Of a stretch of 64,000 bases of DNA, positions 44,539 to 56,189 are shown in pieces. The stretch lies in contig JAQSEB010000047.1 of NCBI GenBank assembly GCA_030063045.1, positions 1,984,001 through 2,048,000 of the forward strand. Reading direction: 5' to 3'. A program made the translations under genes and the position numbers. Under the pieces are notes generated by a model that was not told the origin of the DNA, made no database searches, and saw only the letters and a list, made by a program, of their open reading frames with translations. Each line of letters starts with the position of its first letter. The stretch's first letter is position 1. This DNA is from Pratylenchus scribneri (Eukaryota > Nematoda > Chromadorea > Rhabditida > Pratylenchidae).

Positions 44539-44910
44539 ATGAGTCAAGAAGATCTAGACCAACAACAAAATGATGAACAACAAAAAACTATTTTTGCCCG
44601 CTTTATATCTCATTTTTCGTTTGACTATAAGGCGTTCTTCGTGCCACTTTCCTCTACATCCTGTTTATGTATGGTTTTGCTATTTGTTGGCCCCCACTTC
44701 CTCGTAGCATTTTGAGGGAAGAAATAGGCGGAATGGTAGGTTTATTCATAAATTTGTTTAAATTATTAAATATTCCAGATTGTTTTTATCTTCTACTTAT
44801 TTTATGGGGATTTAACTTCTGCTTTGGCCCTGTTATTCACAATTCTTGTTGAGCGTATTTACCGAAATTACTGTCAACATCATGTTGGTTTAAGTTAAAC
44901 TTTGATTAAA
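44539..44910 (+). pseudogene. Fragment of a membrane receptor-like gene
   Basis: A start ATG at 44539 opens a short Q/D-rich frame (MSQEDLDQQQNDEQQ) that leads into hydrophobic sequence but closes at a stop. In a shifted frame, LYILFMYGFAICWPPLPRS runs to a GTAGGT donor at about 44,734. After TTAAATATTCCAG an in-frame second exon begins with IVFIFYLFYGDL and continues through LALLFTILVERIYRNY to a stop. The ER-I-Y ending after a membrane segment is reminiscent of nematode seven-helix chemoreceptors, but only two segments remain and a frame change is needed. Probably a receptor relic; low certainty. Confidence 0.3.
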
Positions 44911-45409
44911 AATTAACGAAACAAATAGAGATTTTTAATCGCATCTCATATCCCTATCAAATAAGATTGAGGGCATCCGGATATCGCCTACGGCCAAAAC
45001 AGAATAAATCTGAATCAATGAATTTTATACCTTGATATTTTTAAAATTAGATAAGGAATACAAATATAACAAATTGTTCAACTTTGGAAGTTTGAACGTC
45101 TCCATGAGGCAATAAGGTGCCAGTAGAAATTTTTTCTAGGGATTAGATTGGCATTCTATTACCACTGGCGTTAGTAAACAATGAATAATCTGTCTATAAA
45201 ATCTATCCTCTGACTAAAAAATTTTAAAGGATTCAATTCCACGTAAATTCACATTCAGATTTATTCAAATTTGGCCGTACGAAATGCCAATAAAAACAAA
45301 TTATATTCCTTCACAAAACCATAACCAATGGTCTCTTTTCTATTTCTCATTCATACGTCTTACTTATATTCATTCAAACTAACATCCGCCTCTCTTTTTG
45401 CTTCGTTTT

Positions 45410-45535
45410 TAGCCCCGCAGCGAAAGAAATTTTCTCTGGCTCTATTAAGGGGATAAAGCTATTGATTTAACGGGCCAAGCAGCAGAAAAGGCTTCTCCGA
45501 GGCATTGGCAACCATAGGATTTATTCTCTGCAACC
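45410..45535 (+). promoter_or_regulatory. Conserved upstream block of F-box-like copy 2
   Basis: It contains CAGCGAAAGAAATTTTC, GGGGATAAAGCTATTGATTT and GGGCCAAGCAGCAGAAA, matching the block upstream of copy 1 at 33.84-34.03 kb on the other strand. It lies about 100 bases before the start codon at 45635. A promoter or 5' UTR role is inferred from its conservation without a conserved frame. Confidence 0.5.
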
Positions 45536-45634
45536 TAATATTCTACTAAATTTCCCCTCAAATATCCGCACAATTTACGCATTACAATCCAAAATATTAA
45601 TTTGCTGAACAATTTGGCAACCAAATTCTAATAA

Positions 45635-47313
45635 ATGGGTTTATTTCAATCCAATTTTTTTGGTGAATGGATGGCCAAAACAACAGTTCAAACCCATTTG
45701 TCCAATGTAATATTTGTCGATATTTTTGCATTTCTCCCAAATGATGACATTGTCCTCAATGTTGTATTTGTATCACAAAGATTCAGCGAAATCTGTTTGC
45801 CCATATTGCGCAAACGTTTTGATGTAAAATTTGAGAAAAAATTTGAAAAATTGAAAAAATTCTAGACCAAGAGGGCTATTGGAGTTTAGAATTCATTTTA
45901 TGCCATTCCTTTTCATTGGCTTAGATCCAGCAACGGCACAAATAATTCCTTCAAATATCAAATCGCTCGTTTTATAGTAATTCATCATTCAATTTAATTC
46001 CTAACAATATAATTTTTCTCCTCACTTTTCTGTCCAACATATTTGCCTTTAATTGGTTATGGTTTTGAGGCATTTAAACTCTACCCCATACGAAAGAAGG
46101 GCATTCAACGGATGGTACTAAACAGTTTATACGGATTACAGAAATAATTGGAAATAAAAAAATATTTAATAGCATTAATTTTATCATATTAATTTGTTGT
46201 TTTTAGGGTGCCACTTCTTCTTGGGTGAGACGTTTTGATAATCCTTACGAGGTGGTTTATCCTTCGAATGTACATGAAAATTGGCGGAATAATAATGTGG
46301 CACTTTACTTGGCGGATATTGATAATCGTTCAAGTCGACCGTCAATTTTCGGCAAAGTTTACGTATATATTTAAAAATATTAATATTTTGATTAACAAGC
46401 AAATCATTAGGCAAGAAAATTTTTTGCTCACTCGAAACCTTTGCAAAAGAATCACCAGGTTATCATAATTTACAAATGCCTTTATGATTTGGTACATGGT
46501 GAAACGCAAATTGAGGCAAAACACAATCGCTGTTCAGCAGAAGGCTTTTGTATTTATGATTTTGATGGAACAGTGCCCATCAATTCCAATCGGGTAATAA
46601 ATTCTTACAGGATTACTGTAATTGACATTAATTTGCTACGTGTTAATTATCCCGGGGTAGAAATTTTTTTAAAGATTCTTTTTCTACATATAATCATATT
46701 TTGGTACTTTTCCGTTACGAGCCAGCCCCACCCCTCCATCAAAAATTATGAAACTCCATCAGTCATTAGAGGTTATTTTGGATGCTTATCAAGAATCTGA
46801 CCTCGTTTTTCTCATATTAAGCCAAATGATAAGAGAATGCCAAATTTTACCGAGAAAATGGTAGAGGGAATCAAGGATTATTTGGTTAGAGGGGTTCTTA
46901 AAGAAAAAAGTAACCATATTTTATTTTGTAAAACAATGAAAAACATGATTTTAGGTGGCTCTAGGGTTGACCAATTTTGGGGGTAACTTAAGATAATTTT
47001 GGGGAAAGAAAATCTGATCCCGGGATAATAAACAATTATCCAATAAATAAGTAACAAATAATGGCAATTTTTGGTATCTAAATAACTTTATAAATTTCAG
47101 AATTCTCAATTACACTTGCAAATTCAATATATAGTCAAGGGCCGTCCAACATATATCGATGATAATTCTGGGCATTTTTATATTTTTTCCTCCAACAGCA
47201 ATATGGGGCGAGCATGGATCATCCTGGCCGATTTTAAAGCCTTCTTTGGTTTCTGCTTCCTTTTCCCATTCCGAATTTGTTGGTCGGTTTTTAAAAAATA
47301 TTTTAAAATTTAG
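45635..47313 (+). CDS. F-box-like protein, copy 2, 5 exons, intact
   Basis: Exons: 45635-45823, 45890-45976, 46207-46362, 46411-46593, 47101-47313; every exon is phase 0 and the total is 275 residues. The N-terminus (THLSNVIFVDIFAFLPNDD, VSQRFSEI) is F-box-like. Exon 2 encodes NSFYAIPFHWLRSSNGTN and KYQIARFI. Exons 3-5 encode the shared unknown domain (GATSSWVRRF, IIYKCLYDL, FDGTVPINSNR, FPFRICWSVFK). Exon borders match copy 1 on the opposite strand 12 kb away, which supports the model. If the F-box is real, the protein would be a substrate adaptor of an SCF ubiquitin ligase. The C-terminal domain is not one I can name. Confidence 0.68.
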
Positions 47314-47727
47314 TTAAGAAAAGTTCAATCTCATCATAGTGATAAGAAAAAATGGACCCGATTTTTCCTGGATAATTAAAAGGGATACATAATAAATGAT
47401 TGAAATTAGCAACTGCCTTAATAGCAAATTATTATTTTAAAAGGTTCACATTCACAGCCATATTTCGAAAATAAAAAATGGCATTGTTTTTTTTCATAAA
47501 ATTAAATTCATTTCACTTATTTAAATGTAAAATTACAGTTAGAATTAGAATGAAATTATAAACTAAATTTAAAAACATGTATTTGAGAGAATTGAGAGAT
47601 AATGGATAAACTGGATAGGAAATTTGCATAATTACAAAATATTCTTTATTTCTTAACCAATCCAGGAACATTTCGGCGTATGCCTTGCGCAAATTCATTC
47701 ACTATGTGCAACATATTTAATCCCAAT

Positions 47728-48135
47728 TTCTGTCGACTCCACTTCATTTGGCCATTTCACTTCCCAATTTCTCGACTCCACTTCATTTGGCCATTTCACT
47801 TCCCAATTTCTGTCGACTCCACTTCATTTGGCCATTTCACTTCCCAATTTCTCGACTCCACTTCATTTGGCCATTTCACTTCCCAATTTCTGTCGACTCC
47901 ACTTCATTTGGCCATTTCACTTCCCAATTTCTGTCGACTCCACTTCATTTGGCCATTTCACTTCCCAATTTCTCGACTCCACTTCATTTGGCCATTTCAC
48001 TTCCCAATTTCTGTCGACTCCACTTCATTTGGCCATTTCACTTCCCAATTTCTGTCGACTCCACTTCATTTGGCCATTTCACTTCCCAATTTCTGTCGAC
48101 TCCACTTCATTTGGCCATTTCAATCCCAATTTTTG
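47728..48135 (+). repeat. 39/41-bp tandem array, about 10 copies
   Basis: The unit core is GACTCCACTTCATTTGGCCA followed by TTTCACTTCCCAATTTC. Units differ by presence or absence of a 2-base TG before TCGACTCC, giving 41- and 39-base versions in an irregular order. All three forward frames stay open because the unit lacks stops; the order of two lengths keeps changing frame, so I do not treat it as coding. The flanks hold decayed single units (ATCCCAATTTTTGCC, ATTCCCAATTTTTATG). Confidence 0.93.
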
Positions 48136-48419
48136 CCTAACTCATACCTATGGCACATCCATTCCCAATTTTTATGAAATTTCTATAAATGGCCTTATCA
48201 TTTTATTCAAATAAAGATAAATATTATATGAATTCCATTTTTATATTTTAATTACAAATAATTTTAATGTCAGAGGAAACTATTTTTTAATATTATTTGG
48301 CAAAACTTTAGCATAAATGTTAAAAGTAACCATTTTAAAAAAGGTCAAGAATTTTTTAATTAATTTAAAAAATTAGAATGAAATGAAAATCTTTCCAAAA
48401 AAAATCTAAACCAATTGGA

Positions 48420-48470
48420 AAACACAAATTATTCTGGAATGAAACACAATTCTAACCGGAATAAAACAAT
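48420..48470 (-). repeat. Solitary relic of the 36-bp TTCCGG family
   Basis: GGAATGAAACACAATTCTAA followed by CCGGAATAAAAC matches, on the minus strand, one unit of the array at 14.84-15.13 kb (TTCCGGTTAGNNNTTGTGTTTCATTCC pattern with a gap). Confidence 0.6.
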
Positions 48471-50839
48471 AGAAACGAAACATTTATTTATGAGAACAAT
48501 AAAATTAATTGAATAGGGAACAGCAGAAAAGCATTTTTAAGAATAAAAGTGGAAAAAATTTCATATGGAATATGTTCTTAAAATATGAATATAAAATTTG
48601 AAGAACAAAGGTAACCAATAAATATAACAAGGACGGCGGTGAATACATATATCGTATATATCTGCTGGGCATACTGTACCCCTATCCAGTGCAACTCCCA
48701 CATGAATTAACCATTAACCAAGCTCGAAGGAATAAGGGCGCATCATAAAGGAAACATGAAGATGGAGGAGACATTTCCTCAGGGCGCATTCATTTTTTTT
48801 ACATTCTTCTGCTGCTCTCTTCTAACTAATATTAATATTATTCAGTAAGCTAATTTCCGTCAATATTTCCAGTTTTGCCTATATCTCGATCATCAGAAAA
48901 AATCAGATCCATTCAAACAAATTTGATAATATTTGAGCAGATGGTCCCTTCACCCCAATATGTACTCTTTAAAAATGATGATTAAAGAAAGAATGCCCAT
49001 TAATAAACCACACCCTATTTAAATCACACTCGCATTCGTCCATAAATTCCACATCAATTTAATTAATTTCAAAAAATCTAATTTCCTTTATGACTTAAAC
49101 TCCCTCTTTTTTCGGGTATTTTTTGATGCGCACTTTTCATTGATGAGCGAAAAGAATTTTTGAAAAAAAAAGAAAGAATTTCTACGCGCAAGCAATATTT
49201 ACGTTCATTGGTTTTGATTCACTGTGTAATTCACGTGCGCTTTTGGCGGAAAATTAGGGCGGAATTTTTGTGTGAAATTCGTGGAAAAAATTGATAAACA
49301 AAAATAAATATTTTGCGGGTGAATAATCAAAGAAATATGTGTTAATTCATTAAATTTTTTGGAAGTAAACGTGCATAAAAAATACTAATAAATATTAAAA
49401 ATGATATTGGCATAATTTTTTGTATTTTTTATATTAGATTTATAAATCATTTAATCTTTTTTCGATTTCCAATCACAAACAAAAATTTATTTATTACTTA
49501 TTATCAATTTTTCCAAACAAATTCGATTGCTAGGCCCCATATTAATGGAAAATAATTATTAAAGAAAATATAGGCATATTTGTTAGAATTGCTTTTTGGA
49601 TATAAAAATACCAAAAAAATGATAAAATTTTTAAAATGCTCAAAAAGTTGGCACGATTTTTTGTAAAAAATATTCCGATGTCTTTTTTAGCAACTCTTAA
49701 ATTCATTAATTTCGATTTCAATTCCAATCACAAACAATGAGTATGATAAAAATAAAATTTCATCATTTTAACCCAACAAATGAAAATGACCAAAGGACAT
49801 ATAATTAATTTTGTGTTGGTATTTTCAACTGAAATTTCCAAACAAAAATGAATGCTAATGTTGGTGAAAATATTAATCAAAGTGCCAATTTTCACAATAA
49901 ATAAAAATGCTAAAATTAAATTCCAAAGATAAATTTCAATTTTTCTAAAAATATCAAATATAATTCTTTTTCAATCGGTAGAATTCTTCAAATTCTTTTT
50001 TGCCTATTTTATATCCATCCAAGACAGCCTCAGGGCAATTGATATTCCATTTTTAACCGTCCAATTTTGTCCCTTTTATTCAAAAATGTTCAGCTAATAT
50101 AAAAAGCATTTTGGAGATTTCATTTCCTGCAAAAATGTGTCTGATTCCTTCTCAAAACACCCACTCCATCAGTCAATCATAATCGCAAAACCACAGGGAG
50201 GAAAAGCCATTGACGAAGGTGGATGTGCCTCGAGGCGATGAAATAAGACTTGGATTGAATTTCAGCCTAATTTTCGCCAGAAAACATTGGCCATTGACGC
50301 AAATTGGCCAATTCCTCCCTTCACACTGATCATAATAATCAGCTGCTGCTTACATAAATTGCCAACAATTATTGTTCATGACAAAAGGAGAAATGAAATG
50401 GATTTGATTTGTTCTTTGTGTGGTCATTTGTGCAGTTTTTCATATTTTTTTATTCTTGGAATAAATATGACATTTTTGTTTTCCTGGAATTGTAACAAAT
50501 TGAGTACGAATTGATCAACAATAAATCATTCGAGAGTTTCATAAATTTATTGTATAATTGAGGCCATTTCTACAATCCATAATGAAGTCATTTTTTAGGG
50601 AAGGAACCATTTAGTGCCGACTAAAAATGAGAACATAAAATTCAGCAGAATTCAAATATTTATTATTAATTAGACTAAATTTGAAATGGAAAATCGTCTA
50701 TAAAAAGGAATACGCTATATTTAGGTTAGTCATGGAAGGGCTAAGTTTCTTTAAAATGAAGTCAAATTTGGCCAAGAAATTCTAATTTTTCAGAATGAAA
50801 ATTTAATGGGGAAAAAGTTTGCGCTTGTTTAGTTATATT

Positions 50840-51180
50840 AATTCCGCCTATTTTAATTCCGCCTGGCGAACTTAGAATAATTCCGTCTGTTTTAATTCCG
50901 CCCGGCGAACTTAGAATAATTCCGCCTGGCGAACTTAGAATAATTCCGCCTGTTTTAATTCCGCCTGGCGAACTTAGAATAATTCCGCCTGGCGAACTTA
51001 GAATAATTCCGCCTGGCGAACTTAGAATAATTCCGCCTGGCGAACTTAGAATAATTCCGCCTGGCGAACTTAGAATAATTCCGCCTGTTTTAATTCCGCC
51101 TGGCGAACTTAGAATAATTCCGCCTGTTTTAATTCCGCCTGGCGAACTTAGAATAATTCTGCCTGGCGAATTCCGCCCTT
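50840..51180 (-). repeat. 24-bp minisatellite array, reverse orientation, about 14 copies
   Basis: Units read GGCGAACTTAGAATAATTCC followed by GCCT, the reverse complement of the 10.2-11.5 kb unit. Shorter TTTTAATTCCGCCTG units are interspersed, as in the other arrays. Edges are decayed (TTCCGCCTATTTT, ATTCCGCCCTTTTT). Confidence 0.95.
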
Positions 51181-51535
51181 TTTAATTCCATATTGAAAGC
51201 AGCCAGTTGTCTTTCTACATCGATACTGTAAGACTTACAATATCCATAAAAAGAAGAAAAGGGAATAGGAGTTTTTCCTTTCATTTATAGACAAAATTTG
51301 CAACTATTTGAAAGCCTCTGATGTCTTCTTCTGATTAACTATTAGCATCAATTTATTATTTATTAATTCATTTTGGTATATTGATATTTCCAAATTATTA
51401 CTAACCAAAACCATTCATTCATTCATTCAGCAAATTGCCCAAACTACGATATAAAAAATTGTTCGGAGAATTGTGCGCACATATAATTTGATTTATATAT
51501 GTTTTGTCCTTTGCAGATTGCGTTGATTCAATGCG

Positions 51536-52021
51536 ATGATCCGATTCTTTTTTACGTCACTAAAAAAGGAAGATGATCTTCTAGGTCTACCCCACAATCT
51601 TTTCCGCAATTTTCACTCGCCAAATTTAATATTGTCATTTTTTGTACTTCCTTTTATGATCATCTTTTGCGCACTTTTCTGGTTGACGTATTTGTGTGCG
51701 GGGGTGGAAATGGCGACATTGACGTGCATTTTTTTGAGATTTTCTTCGAAGATCAACGGGAAAATGGCGTGCAAAGTGGATGAATCAGCAACAACAGCCG
51801 ATCACCTAGTTCACTCAATTTTAATGAATCGGCAAAAATGCCACCAATTATATAAAATAAATTTTAAATTTAATATTTCTAAAATTATATGCCATCCAAA
51901 ATTCCCTCAAGATAACACTTCTATTAAAATAAATAAAAAAATTTATAATATTTCCGGGTGTGGCAAATGTGCTCTGATTTTGTACGAAGGGCTGCAAAAT
52001 TTAAAATATTGCAAAAAATGA
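51536..52021 (+). CDS. Hypothetical membrane-anchored protein (161 codons), uncertain
   Basis: An open frame from ATG 51536 encodes one strong hydrophobic segment (about residues 34-57, LSFFVLPFMIIFCALFWLTY) after a short polar start, then a cysteine-bearing part. This is the layout of a type II membrane protein. The second half becomes Lys/Asn/Ile-rich, so the true exon probably ends near 51,850 and the rest is intron. An acceptor-like TTTGCAG lies at about 51,510. Competing frames overlap. No family recognised. Confidence 0.28.
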   Translation: MIRFFFTSLKKEDDLLGLPHNLFRNFHSPNLILSFFVLPFMIIFCALFWLTYLCAGVEMATLTCIFLRFSSKINGKMACKVDESATTADHLVHSILMNRQKCHQLYKINFKFNISKIICHPKFPQDNTSIKINKKIYNISGCGKCALILYEGLQNLKYCKK

Positions 52022-52640
52022 GGGAAGGATGGACAAAAATAAATATTTGCTCAATAAAAAATGCACTCAAAATAGCATTTGAGTCACAAGTCAAGTCAAA
52101 TTTACTAATATTTAGTCGATTTGTTGATTTAAAGGGGACCGGAAATGTGCAGCTTTTTGAGGTGTGGTGGTTGATCGACATTATTTGGACAAACATAGAT
52201 CATAATGATGACTGATTGAGGGCATTTTTCTGGAGAATTCCATCCCAAAAAATATTTACACGTCAATTTTAGTACGGCGATTAGTTGATCATTTTTGCAG
52301 CCAACAAATTGTCCCGTGTTCCTTCGTCGAGAACCAACAAATTTCATCATCAAAATAATAAAGCCAAATCATCTTTGGAATTTCATTATTTTATGGTTGA
52401 TGAAATTCATATGAACAAAATTTTTCGGTATATCGTAAAAAGAAATGAACCAATTTTTAATATTCAATGATCGATACTAACGGCATTACCATTTTTGGGA
52501 TTTTGCTATTTATTCATATTAGCTAAAAAACAATTACCAGTATTTTTTTGGGAAATATTTTCCATCAATTTCATTGCCCCTTAAAGTTCAAACGCCGAGA
52601 ATGTTTCTGTTATCAAAAATTTCAAAAAAAAACAACAAAA

Positions 52641-52892
52641 ATGGAAAAAGAATGGAATGTGTCCAAAAATATTTGGAATTTTCTAGGCGACATTTTCCAC
52701 ATTTTTTTGACGTTTTTGCTGCTCCATTTGGCTTATCAAATAGCCATTCCAAAATTCCTGGGTGAATTTCGATATGTCCTTTCAAAATTGCTAAATTTGT
52801 CATTAAATGTGGGTGAAACAAGTTCATTTTTTGGTACATTTGTTGCCACAGACGGGGGAGAAGATTTGACCCAGTTGACGATAAAGGATTGA
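52641..52892 (+). CDS. Hypothetical short membrane protein frame, uncertain
   Basis: ATG 52641 opens a frame with a hydrophobic segment (DIFHIFLTFLLLHLAYQIAI) followed by a polar region ending at a stop at 52,892. Just downstream, in another frame, a polar stretch (FQPIPNAYFKYPYGHIKFTC) looks coding as well, so this may be one spliced or broken gene extending to about 53,000. The neighbouring frame at 51,536 has a similar layout. No family recognised. Confidence 0.22.
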   Translation: MEKEWNVSKNIWNFLGDIFHIFLTFLLLHLAYQIAIPKFLGEFRYVLSKLLNLSLNVGETSSFFGTFVATDGGEDLTQLTIKD

Positions 52893-53229
52893 ACCAAAAA
52901 GAATTCCAACCAATTCCAAACGCATATTTCAAATATCCTTACGGCCATATCAAATTCACGTGTATTGCTGTCAATCTTGGATTTTACAAGGGCTAATTTA
53001 TAAGAGAATTCGAAGGATTGACTTTAAATTTAAAGAATTTTGCCTCCTTCGGCCCACGAGATTGTCCTCAAAATTGTGGGTGGATTTGAAAGAATTTATG
53101 GGAAGTATGACGTCTTTTGAAATTCCTCCTTCTTCCCCTTCGGGATCGGAAGGAAATGGAATGTTGAGGGAGGATTTCACATTCCTCAATCATTGTCTCA
53201 ATTACTCCGGGAGGATTTGTTTCAATTGA

Positions 53230-54690
53230 ATCAAAAAATGCCCGACATTCCCTAGAGGAATGATCTAAAAATATAAGCCATTTTTACACCCTCTCATTCC
53301 TAACAAATTTGAACATTTTTGAAGATATCATTTATCACCCTCTCATTCTAAATTGTTTGAAAGTATCATTTATTAGAGAAGAAGGGGATTTTGGGTGAAC
53401 GGAAACCGCCCCCGCCTCTTGCACCGGTGGATCATAATTCCCTTATACTTTATTTCCGCCTTCCCTCCTTTCAAATTTGCCAATTGCCCTGATGATGGCC
53501 CCGGAAGGGTGGATATGAATGAATTGAAAAAAGGGGAAAAGCCGCCAAACAGATCATTGGATTTGGGTTTGGACTTTGGATGGATTGAATGGATCATTTG
53601 CTGAATTTCCCCTTCTCCTCCCTTGGATTTCAGCTCAATATTGGCGGCTGGCTGATGGATTTTCGGGGATTAGGTAGGTTTGACGCACTCCAAGAGGTGG
53701 CAGACGACGTTTTTCAGGATAAGGGAAGGAAGTGGATTTGTGTTGAAGAGAAGGTGGATATTGTGGATATTGGGGGTGGATTTGCACTCGATTGGGGCCG
53801 GGGCCGAGGGCTGTTGCCCTGAGGCATTCGCAAAAGTTTGGGGGAATATTTTTGTTATTATTTGGGGTGGAAAAGCCAAGATGAATCGGAAATTGATTTG
53901 TTCTGCACTGCTGAATTTGTTTTGATATTATTTCAGAAAAAGAAGGATATTTATCAGATTTTGGAAATATATATTATTTTTAGGTATTTTAAGCTTAAAA
54001 AATTGAATTTATTTTATTATTTGTCATTTTAATTTAGCTTTGCTTTTCAAAAATCCTAGCCTTTTGGCTTGTTTGAATTTCTATATTTTAGGTATTTTGT
54101 TGCCCATTTAATTTTCAAAATTAGCTTATGTCCATATAAATTCCATTCTTTTTCGCCCCAAAATAATGTACTCTTTGCCCAGTGTGGAAAATATTTGCGC
54201 AAATGACCCACATTTTCGTTCCATTTTACATTTTTGCAATAATGGAAAGGAATATTAGCAATTGTGTTTGATCGAGTGAGGAAGTTTATGGCTGCTTCTT
54301 CTTCGATCAAACAATTTTTTGGTTACGCCAAATAAAATGTGGGGGTGTGGAAGAACAAAACATTTTGCGAAGTAGGAATTCAGGAAATGAACCAATTTTC
54401 AGAGGCTACATTCCTCAATATTATTGCCGAAAATTTTCCGCCTCCTCCCAAATTCCATTTCAAATTCCAATCCACCATTTTTTAATTGTATTGCCGCAAA
54501 CTTCCGTTTTTTCTTCATTTTTTCCATCCGAATTTTTGCGTACATTTCCACCCATTTTTAAACACAATTTCCGCTCTTTCAATCAAATTTTTGCGCATTT
54601 TACGGAATTTTTTTGTGCCATTTTTGTAAAATTGAAGAATTTTCAGCCAACGGGGATTTTAGTTCTTTTTTGGGTGTGAAATTTTGTTTT
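53230..54690. other. Region with weak coding signals only
   Basis: A frame at about 53,395-53,604 and an overlapping one at 53,589-53,822 have moderately coding-like composition (G, D, W-rich) but no recognised domain or consistent splice structure. The remainder is AT-rich. Confidence 0.3.
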
Positions 54691-54698
54691 TGCAATGA

Positions 54699-55355
54699 AT
54701 GTGTGGAAAATGTCGCCGTTCATTCCCATCGTCACCCAAAAACCCGAAAGGCCACATTAAACCCAAAAATGGAATTAGTTCATTTCGCATCCAACAAAAA
54801 CTCGCATCCAATTATTTACGGCCAATTCCCAAGGGAATTCCCCATTCTCTCTATTTGGATGATGAATGGAATGGAAGAATGCCGTCATTTTCCAGCCCAA
54901 ATTTGGCGAGTCCAAAAACCCGCTCATCCAAATTTAGTTCTTCGGTTTATGTGCCTTTCCGCTTTTCCTTCTACGCATCGCCTTTTCGCCATTTCCTGGA
55001 AATGCGCATCCGAATTCCACATTGGCTTCGCTAAATTTGGGGCATTTCTCCTGGAAAACATTTGTATTGTGCTGACGAACATTCCACTCATCCAGCACAC
55101 GGACCCAATTTTAGTACACCTCCACCCCCTCCCCTCCTCTACCCCATTCTCGACCATTCTCGAGAGCAAAATTGCTGCGCCCCCCTTTCATCCAGCGGAG
55201 AAAATGAGGCGGAGTCAATGGGGGAAAAATGGGCGGACGGAACGAATTTACCCCTCTGTGCACTCTTCCTTCCTTCCCCCCCCCCCCCCCCCCAAGGGGT
55301 GATCGGCGAAGAGCAGGGAAAGGAGAAGGTGGCCGCACCCAATGGAATGTGCTAG
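54699..55355 (+). pseudogene. Coding-like frame interrupted by one in-frame TAA
   Basis: From ATG 54699 one frame stays open for 111 codons to a TAA at 55,032-55,034, then is open again to 55,355 (TAG). The first part is rich in S, P, R and K (SSFRIQQKLASNYLRPIPKG, FSSPNLASPKTRSS). The second part is Pro-rich and acidic (NFSTPPPPPLLYPILDHS, SGENEAESMGEKWADG). No donor or acceptor neatly removes the stop. It may be a pseudogene, a sequence error or chance. It contains a run of 18 C at about 55,277. Confidence 0.3.
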
Positions 55356-55379
55356 CTGCCTCCAGCCAGCCGGCCTCCC

Positions 55380-55470
55380 TTCCAGCTGCCCCGCCCGTCC
55401 AGCGCTACTATAAATTCGGCTGCCCACCACACAATCCAGCCAAAACCCCGCAAACATTCTCCAACCACAC
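55380..55470 (+). promoter_or_regulatory. Likely TATA promoter
   Basis: TATAAATT at 55409-55416 is embedded in an unusually GC-rich stretch (GCCCCGCCCGTCCAGCGC) and followed by a C/A-rich leader (AACCACACAAACCAAATAAA). A start codon in good context (CAAAATGA) follows at 55662. This combination is rare in the window. Confidence 0.5.
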
Positions 55471-55661
55471 AAACCAAATAAACCGCTGACAAGAAAGAAA
55501 GGAGGCGAATTGCGCCTAATTGTTGACCACAAATAAACAAAAAAAAAAGGACAACGCCCAAATTTATCCGTGAACAACACACATAATCCACATCATCATC
55601 ATTATTTTGTGTGGATTCGTTGATTCCATTTTGAATTATTCATCAATAAAAATTATTCAAA

Positions 55662-56187
55662 ATGAACTGCTTGCCCCCGTGGAGGTTCGGCAGCTTGACC
55701 GGCGGCGACGATTGTGCCGACCTTTATTGAAAATGCCAAAACAACTTCATTCAATTCAACAACAAAAACAACTACAAAAAATACCGAAAACGTTGTTGAA
55801 TTTGTTCAAAATGCCGTTGAATCAAAAGCGAATGAAAAGGCCACTGCTTCAAAGGCATCATCCTTGGCATTCACCAATTCAGAGGCATTGGCACATTCAA
55901 GGAACATCATTTTTCATCATTTTGAATGAGAGGAGGAGGCCTCAGCTGCTGGCAACATTCTTCTAACCTTTTTGCCAAAACTACAATTTAATGAAATGGC
56001 AACACAAAGTTTGTATTGGCCAATGATGAATTCCTTCGCCAAAATGCGCCAATACCACAATTTGAATGCAATCAACAAAGCAGAGCAGAGATTAATCCAA
56101 AAATATTCCATTCAAAATTCCCAAAAAAAATTAAAAAAACATTGTTTACAGCTTTACTTCCACCACTTCTATCCTACAACAATTTGA
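55662..56187 (+). pseudogene. Coding region with a +1 frame change at TGA and a second in-frame TGA
   Basis: ATG 55662 encodes MNCLPPWRFGSLTGGDDCAD and ends LY at TGA (55,728-55,730). Shifting +1 exactly there continues as ENAKTTSFNSTTKTTTKNTE and EFVQNAVESKANEKATASKA, with third-position usage like the intact genes. At 55,927-55,929 a TGA follows HHFE, after which the same frame stays open as EEEASAAGNILLTFLPKLQF and SFAKMRQYHNLNAINKAEQR until 56,187. No GT...AG pair removes either stop. A competing frame of 119 codons from ATG 55607 overlaps. Explanations: pseudogene, sequence error, or recoding. Alternatively only a first exon ending at the GT of 55,714 is real, with the next exon far away. 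No family recognised. Confidence 0.35.
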
Positions 56188-56189
56188 TG

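Larger units (their letters stand above)
47314..51470. other. 4-kb AT-rich region with two tandem arrays, no supported gene
   Basis: Apart from the arrays at 47.73-48.13 and 50.84-51.18 kb and a single relic of the 36-bp family at 48.42 kb, I see only short frames without splice partners. The frame at 50,287-50,514 (75 codons) has no recognisable feature. Confidence 0.4.

Noticed and set aside
47680..48214. Three overlapping frames of about 128-165 codons
   Set aside because: The 39/41-base array lacks stops in all forward frames; the changing unit length means no single conserved protein.
55662..55760. Ornithine decarboxylase antizyme-type +1 frameshift
   Set aside because: The short first frame and TGA fit superficially, but the downstream sequence is Thr/Asn/Lys-rich and lacks any antizyme domain feature.
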